Shown: piece after piece, positions 60,621-64,000 of the stretch | How the letters are laid out: each line of letters begins with the position of its first letter | Numbering within the stretch: the stretch's first letter is position 1 | The notes under the pieces: generated by a model | Databases searched by the model: none | The model's input: the letters and a program-made list of their open reading frames with translations, nothing else | What the model was told of the DNA's origin: nothing | Position numbers and translations under genes: made by a program | Source: Streptomyces sp. DH41 | Lineage (GTDB): Bacteria; Actinomycetota; Actinomycetes; Streptomycetales; Streptomycetaceae | Direction of reading: 5' to 3' | DNA length: 64,000 nucleotides | Assembly: GCF_029813785.1 (NCBI RefSeq) | Contig: NZ_JARVKY010000001.1 | Coordinates: 558,001 to 622,000, forward strand

Positions 60621-60724
60621 CGCGGTCGGCTGCGGGTGCGTGGGGCCGGTCGCGCAGTTCCCCGCGCCCCTTATCGAGCGCGTCCACCGCGCGAGCAACC
60701 ACAGCCCACCCGCAGCCGACCGCG
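60621..60724. repeat. Intergenic repeat element with 18-bp inverted arms
   Basis: CGCGGTCGGCTGCGGGTG (60621-60638) is exactly complementary to CACCCGCAGCCGACCGCG (60707-60724). Between lies CGCAGTTCCCCGCGCCCCTT, a motif I recall as extremely common between Streptomyces genes. It probably forms a long stem and may be a repetitive palindromic element. Confidence 0.75.
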
Positions 60725-60750
60725 AGACAGGCGCCCCGCCTCCCGCCGGG

Positions 60751-62514
60751 CTAGCCCGCGACAAACGTGCGGGACGCCTTGTCGTGCCAGCACTGGTGCC
60801 ACGGGCGGTCGAACAGGCACCACGCGACGCCGACCACACCCACGACCAGGAGGCCGGGGACGCTGTACACCAGCCAGCGGCGCAGGGCCGCGCCGAAGGA
60901 CGGGGGCTCGTGGGCCTCGATGTCCCGCACCTGAAGGCCGAGCAGCTTCTTGCCCAGGGTGCGGCCCCACTTGGCGGTGGGCAGCGCCTCGTAGACGACG
61001 CCGAAGAGCAGCAGCACGGCCAGCACGATGCCCAGGTAGGTGGAGGTCGTGCCGTCGAGCAGCCACACCGTGACGGTCTCGCCGGAGAGCTTGGCCTCGT
61101 CGATCTTGCCGTTGACGTGGTCGATCCCCTTGATGCCCAGGGGCACGGCGGCCACGCCGGTGACGCACGCGAGGACGACGGTGTCGATCAGCCGGGCGGC
61201 CAGCCGCTTGCCGAGCCCGGCGGGGCGGGCCGCCGCCTGGCGCCGGGCGGCGGCCTGGAACACGTCCTCGACCGGCGGCTTCCAGGGCGCTACGGGCTGC
61301 TCGTCGCCGCTCGCGCCCGCGAGCCGGTGCACCTGCTGCGCCCAGGAGGCCTGACCACCGCCGGGCCCGGACGCGACCGGGGCGGAGGCGGCGGGCTGCT
61401 GCGGCGAGGCGGCCGGCTGCGGGGCGCCGCCCTGGTGGGGAGTGGCTGCCTGCTGGGGGGCTGCTTGCGGGACACCGGCCTGGTGGGCGGCTGCCTGCGG
61501 GGCGGCTCCCTGGTGGGGAGCCGCCGCCTGGCGAGGGCCGGCCGGGCCTCCCGTCCGCTGCGGGCCGGAGAGGGCCGTGGGAGTGGCGGCCGCGGGAGCC
61601 TGTGCGGCGGCGGCCCGGGCGGCGGCGGCCTTCCCGGCGCCGAAGCCGGGCCCGCCCGTGGCCGCGTCGCGCGGGGGGACCGCGCGGAAGGTCATGGTGC
61701 CCTCGTCGTCACCGGGGCCGTCCGTGGCCGGGGCGCTCCGGGCGCCCGCCCCCGGACGCCGGAAGACGAAGGTGTTGCCCGAACCCGCCTCCGCCTCGCC
61801 CCCGGACGCGGCTCCCGCGGAGGGCCCCGCCGGGGCGTCCGCCCGCGCGGAACGGGGATCGTCGCCCCGCGCGGACCGTCCCTCGGCGAACCCGGCGTCG
61901 CCAGGCCGGCCACCGCCCGCGGCACCCCCGGCGGAACCCGCGGCCGCGGAGCCACCACCGGCAGCCCCGGAGGGGACGCCACCCGCCGCCTGCGCACCGG
62001 CACCCGCACCGGCACCGGCGGACCCGCCGGTGGCGTGCCCGCCCCCGCCGGCCCGGGGATCGCCCGGAGCCCCGTCGTCCGCGGCGGCGGGACCGGCCCC
62101 GGCGACCGCTTCCCCTGCCGGCCCCGTCCCCCGGGCGTGCGGGAGCCTCGGGTCCGTGCCCGGGGCGGCGCCCGGCCAGGCGACGCGTTGGTCCGGGTCG
62201 CCGGCGAAACCCGACTGGTGGGAGCGGTCGGCGCCCCAGGCCGTGGCGGGTTCCGGGCGGCTGCCGTGCTGGGACGCGGTCGCGGGCGGTTCCTCGACCG
62301 GATCCTCGTCGAAGAAGTGCGGGCCGGTCTCCTCGACGGAGGGCCGCGCGCCGGGCGGAGGCGCGAGCGGCTCGCCGTCCTTGGGCGCGGGCCGGCTCGT
62401 GCCCGGCACCCAGGAGGCACCGTTCCAGTACCGGACGTATCCAGGAATGGACGGGTCCGGGTAATACCCTTCGCGGGGCCTGTCGTCGCCGGGGGCCGGG
62501 GTTGGGGCGCTCAT
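60751..62514 (-). CDS. RDD-family protein with N-terminal DUF2510 domain
   Basis: A 587-residue protein from ATG 62514. The N-terminus is a DUF2510 (WW-like) domain (REGYYPDPSIPGYVRYWNGA with SWVPGT). A long Ala/Gly/Pro-rich disordered middle (about residues 60-410) follows, then a C-terminal RDD domain (RLIDTVVLACVTGVAAVPLG, TLGKKLLGLQVRDIEAHEPP, FDRPWHQCWHDKASRTFVAG). DUF2510-RDD proteins are typical of Streptomyces, with unknown roles at the membrane. Related to the RDD gene downstream on the same strand. Confidence 0.92.
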   Translation of the reverse strand: MSAPTPAPGDDRPREGYYPDPSIPGYVRYWNGASWVPGTSRPAPKDGEPLAPPPGARPSVEETGPHFFDEDPVEEPPATASQHGSRPEPATAWGADRSHQSGFAGDPDQRVAWPGAAPGTDPRLPHARGTGPAGEAVAGAGPAAADDGAPGDPRAGGGGHATGGSAGAGAGAGAQAAGGVPSGAAGGGSAAAGSAGGAAGGGRPGDAGFAEGRSARGDDPRSARADAPAGPSAGAASGGEAEAGSGNTFVFRRPGAGARSAPATDGPGDDEGTMTFRAVPPRDAATGGPGFGAGKAAAARAAAAQAPAAATPTALSGPQRTGGPAGPRQAAAPHQGAAPQAAAHQAGVPQAAPQQAATPHQGGAPQPAASPQQPAASAPVASGPGGGQASWAQQVHRLAGASGDEQPVAPWKPPVEDVFQAAARRQAAARPAGLGKRLAARLIDTVVLACVTGVAAVPLGIKGIDHVNGKIDEAKLSGETVTVWLLDGTTSTYLGIVLAVLLLFGVVYEALPTAKWGRTLGKKLLGLQVRDIEAHEPPSFGAALRRWLVYSVPGLLVVGVVGVAWCLFDRPWHQCWHDKASRTFVAG

Positions 62515-62768
62515 GTCCGTCGTCCCGTATCTGCTCGGGGGTTGATATGGGGGCTCAACATCTATCAGACGGGCGCAATCCGCACCGCCGGTCCCGCCGG
62601 ACCCGCCCCTTTCCGGGCAACCTCGTGCATGGACCTTCACACCCGGGACAGAGGTGGGAAAAAAGTTCCGCGAACCCGCGTAACGCTCACGGCCCTCTCC
62701 CCTCTCACTCGTGCAGGGCCCGTTCCAGGCGGCCCGTGCGGACCCGTAAGAGAAAGGATCACCCCGCC

Positions 62769-63188
62769 ATGCACCCCCACCCCACCGTCGTGGAACGCGA
62801 ACTGGAGCTCACGCTCGTCCTGTCGCCCGAGCACGGCATCCCGGTACCGGCCCTGCTCGGCTACCGCACCGACGACCCGTACGCCGTCCACATCACCTTC
62901 CACATCCACTCCGGCCACCCGGTCCACTGGACGTTCGCCCGCGAACTGCTGGTGGAGGGGGTCTTCCGGCCGTGCGGGCACGGGGACGTACGGGTGTGGC
63001 CGTCGAAGGCGTACGGCAGGAGCGTCGTACTGATGGCGCTGAGCAGCCCCGCCGGGGACGCCGTCCTGGAGGCTCCCACGGCACAGGTGTCGGCCTGGCT
63101 GGAGCGGACCCTGCGCGTGGTGCCGCCGGGCACCGAGGGCGGGCAGCTCGGCATCGACGACGGGCTGGCCGAGCTGCTCGCCCGGTGA
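62769..63188 (+). CDS. ssgG: SsgA-like sporulation protein (SsgG type)
   Basis: A 139-residue SALP with the family core ELELTLVLSPEHGIPVPALL, DDPYAVHITFHIHSGHPVHW and RELLVEGVFRPCGHGDVRVW. SALPs guide septum placement and cell-wall events during sporulation; by genomic position it corresponds to what I recall as ssgG, which controls the correct location of sporulation septa. ATG 62769 follows AAGGA. It is convergent with the FAD oxidase gene. Confidence 0.93.
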   Translation: MHPHPTVVERELELTLVLSPEHGIPVPALLGYRTDDPYAVHITFHIHSGHPVHWTFARELLVEGVFRPCGHGDVRVWPSKAYGRSVVLMALSSPAGDAVLEAPTAQVSAWLERTLRVVPPGTEGGQLGIDDGLAELLAR

Positions 63189-63200
63189 GGGGAGGGCGGG

Positions 63201-64000
63201 TCAGAAGAGCTTGCCCGGGTTGAGAATGTCCAGCGGGTCGAAGGCCTGCTTGATCGCCCGCTGCATCTCCAGGCCCACCGGGCCGATCTCCCGCGCCAGC
63301 CACTCCTTCTTCAGTACGCCCACGCCGTGCTCGCCGGTGATGGTGCCGCCGAGTTCCAGGCCGAGGGCCATGATCTCGTCGAAGGACTCGCGGGCGCGCC
63401 GGGACTCGTCGGGGTCGGCGGCGTCGAAGCAGACGGTGGGGTGGGTGTTGCCGTCGCCCGCGTGGGCGCAGACCCCGATGGTGAGGTCGTGCTTCGCCGC
63501 GATCCGCTCGATGCCCTCCAGCATGTCGCCGAGCCGGGACCGGGGCACGCACACGTCGTCGATCATCGTCGTGCCCTTGACGGCCTCGAGGGCGGTGAGG
63601 GACAGGCGGCGGGCCTGGAGCAGGAGCTCCGACTCGGCCGCGTCGTCCGCCGGGACCACCTGTGTGGCGCCCGCGGCCTCGCACAGCGCGCCCACGGCGG
63701 CGAGGTCGGCGGCCGGGTCGGCGGTGTCGAAGGCGGCCAGCAGCAAGGCTTCCGTGGTCTCCGGCAGGCCCATGTGCGCGAGGTCGTTGACCGCCTTGAC
63801 GGTCGTACGGTCCATCAGTTCGAGGAGGGACGGGACGTGCCCGCCCTCCATGATCCGGCAGATCGCGTCGCAGGCGGCGGTCGCGGAGGCGAACTCGGCG
63901 GCCAGCACGAGCTGCTCGGGCGGCTTGGGACGCAGGGCGAGGACGGCGCGTACGACGATGCCGAGGGAGCCCTCGGAGCCGACGAAGAGGCGGGTGAGGT
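63201..64000 (-). CDS. FAD-linked oxidase (glycolate/lactate oxidase GlcD type), C-terminal part (truncated by window edge)
   Basis: The frame is open to the right edge, so the N-terminus is missing. The visible part has the FAD-binding-4 end (TRLFVGSEGSLGIVVRAVLA) and the FAD-oxidase C-terminal domain (TMIDDVCVPRSRLGDMLEGI, GVCAHAGDGNTHPTVCFDA, TITGEHGVGVLKKEWL, AFDPLDILNPGKLF). This is the GlcD/D-lactate dehydrogenase family, which oxidises 2-hydroxyacids. About 266 residues of an expected ~455 are present. Confidence 0.92.
   Translation of the reverse strand, partial: LTRLFVGSEGSLGIVVRAVLALRPKPPEQLVLAAEFASATAACDAICRIMEGGHVPSLLELMDRTTVKAVNDLAHMGLPETTEALLLAAFDTADPAADLAAVGALCEAAGATQVVPADDAAESELLLQARRLSLTALEAVKGTTMIDDVCVPRSRLGDMLEGIERIAAKHDLTIGVCAHAGDGNTHPTVCFDAADPDESRRARESFDEIMALGLELGGTITGEHGVGVLKKEWLAREIGPVGLEMQRAIKQAFDPLDILNPGKLF

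Overview
The window is high-GC actinobacterial DNA and almost certainly comes from a Streptomyces chromosome. The evidence is GC-rich third codon positions, many GTG starts, an SsgA-like sporulation protein, a DUF397 protein beside a DUF5753 XRE regulator, a PQQ-type Ser/Thr kinase, a DUF574 methyltransferase and DasR-type operators around a GlcNAc PTS. The gene order from about 34 kb onward (penicillin-binding protein, Bcp, rdgB, rph, nagF/nagE1/nagE2, cysM-cysO-mec, clpS-pncB-pncA, M6 protease, ssgG) is what I recall as conserved Streptomyces core.

Region 1 (1-6.1 kb) is a translationally coupled cassette: the 3' part of a UvrD-like helicase, a DrmA-type helicase and a DrmB-type DUF1998 protein. 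It is a DISARM-like anti-phage candidate. No methyltransferase or DrmC-type phospholipase gene is seen inside the window.

Region 2 (6.1-24.4 kb) is accessory. It holds an anti-sigma-like ATPase, an XRE regulator and a DUF397 protein; a RepL-like winged-helix protein; small secreted proteins; and a membrane-anchored HTH/peptidoglycan-binding regulator. It also has a cluster of three decayed genes (an AraC-type regulator with several frameshifts, an O-methyltransferase cut off mid-gene, and an AraC/GyrI regulator frameshifted next to a hexanucleotide repeat). Two otherwise unrelated proteins carry the LQ-x2-AGN leader seen on cargo-like proteins of extracellular contractile injection systems. 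The rest is a PQQ-propeller kinase and metabolic enzymes.

Region 3 (24.4-39.8 kb) holds membrane and envelope functions: MFS transporter, DUF445 protein, SGNH hydrolase, a DUF1707 protein, a three-gene ABC-2 exporter and a class A PBP. A guanidinium-type SMR exporter sits behind a guanidine-III riboswitch. GroES-like, DUF3618 and Bcp genes follow, then an HNH nuclease with four internal repeats next to tRNA-Leu(UAG).

Region 4 (39.8-64 kb) is core metabolism: dITP pyrophosphatase, RNase PH, the DasR-regulated GlcNAc PTS, a metallo-beta-lactamase protein and a membrane-anchored PemK/MazF-like protein. Next come the CysM-CysO-Mec sulfur-carrier cysteine route with a Cys-containing leader peptide, an amino-acid permease, ClpS and NAD salvage (pncB, pncA). 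The end holds secreted 5'-nucleotidase and M6 protease genes, two RDD proteins, ssgG and the 3' part of a glycolate-oxidase-like FAD enzyme running off the window. Starts were moved to internal codons where a Shine-Dalgarno sequence or family length argued for it.
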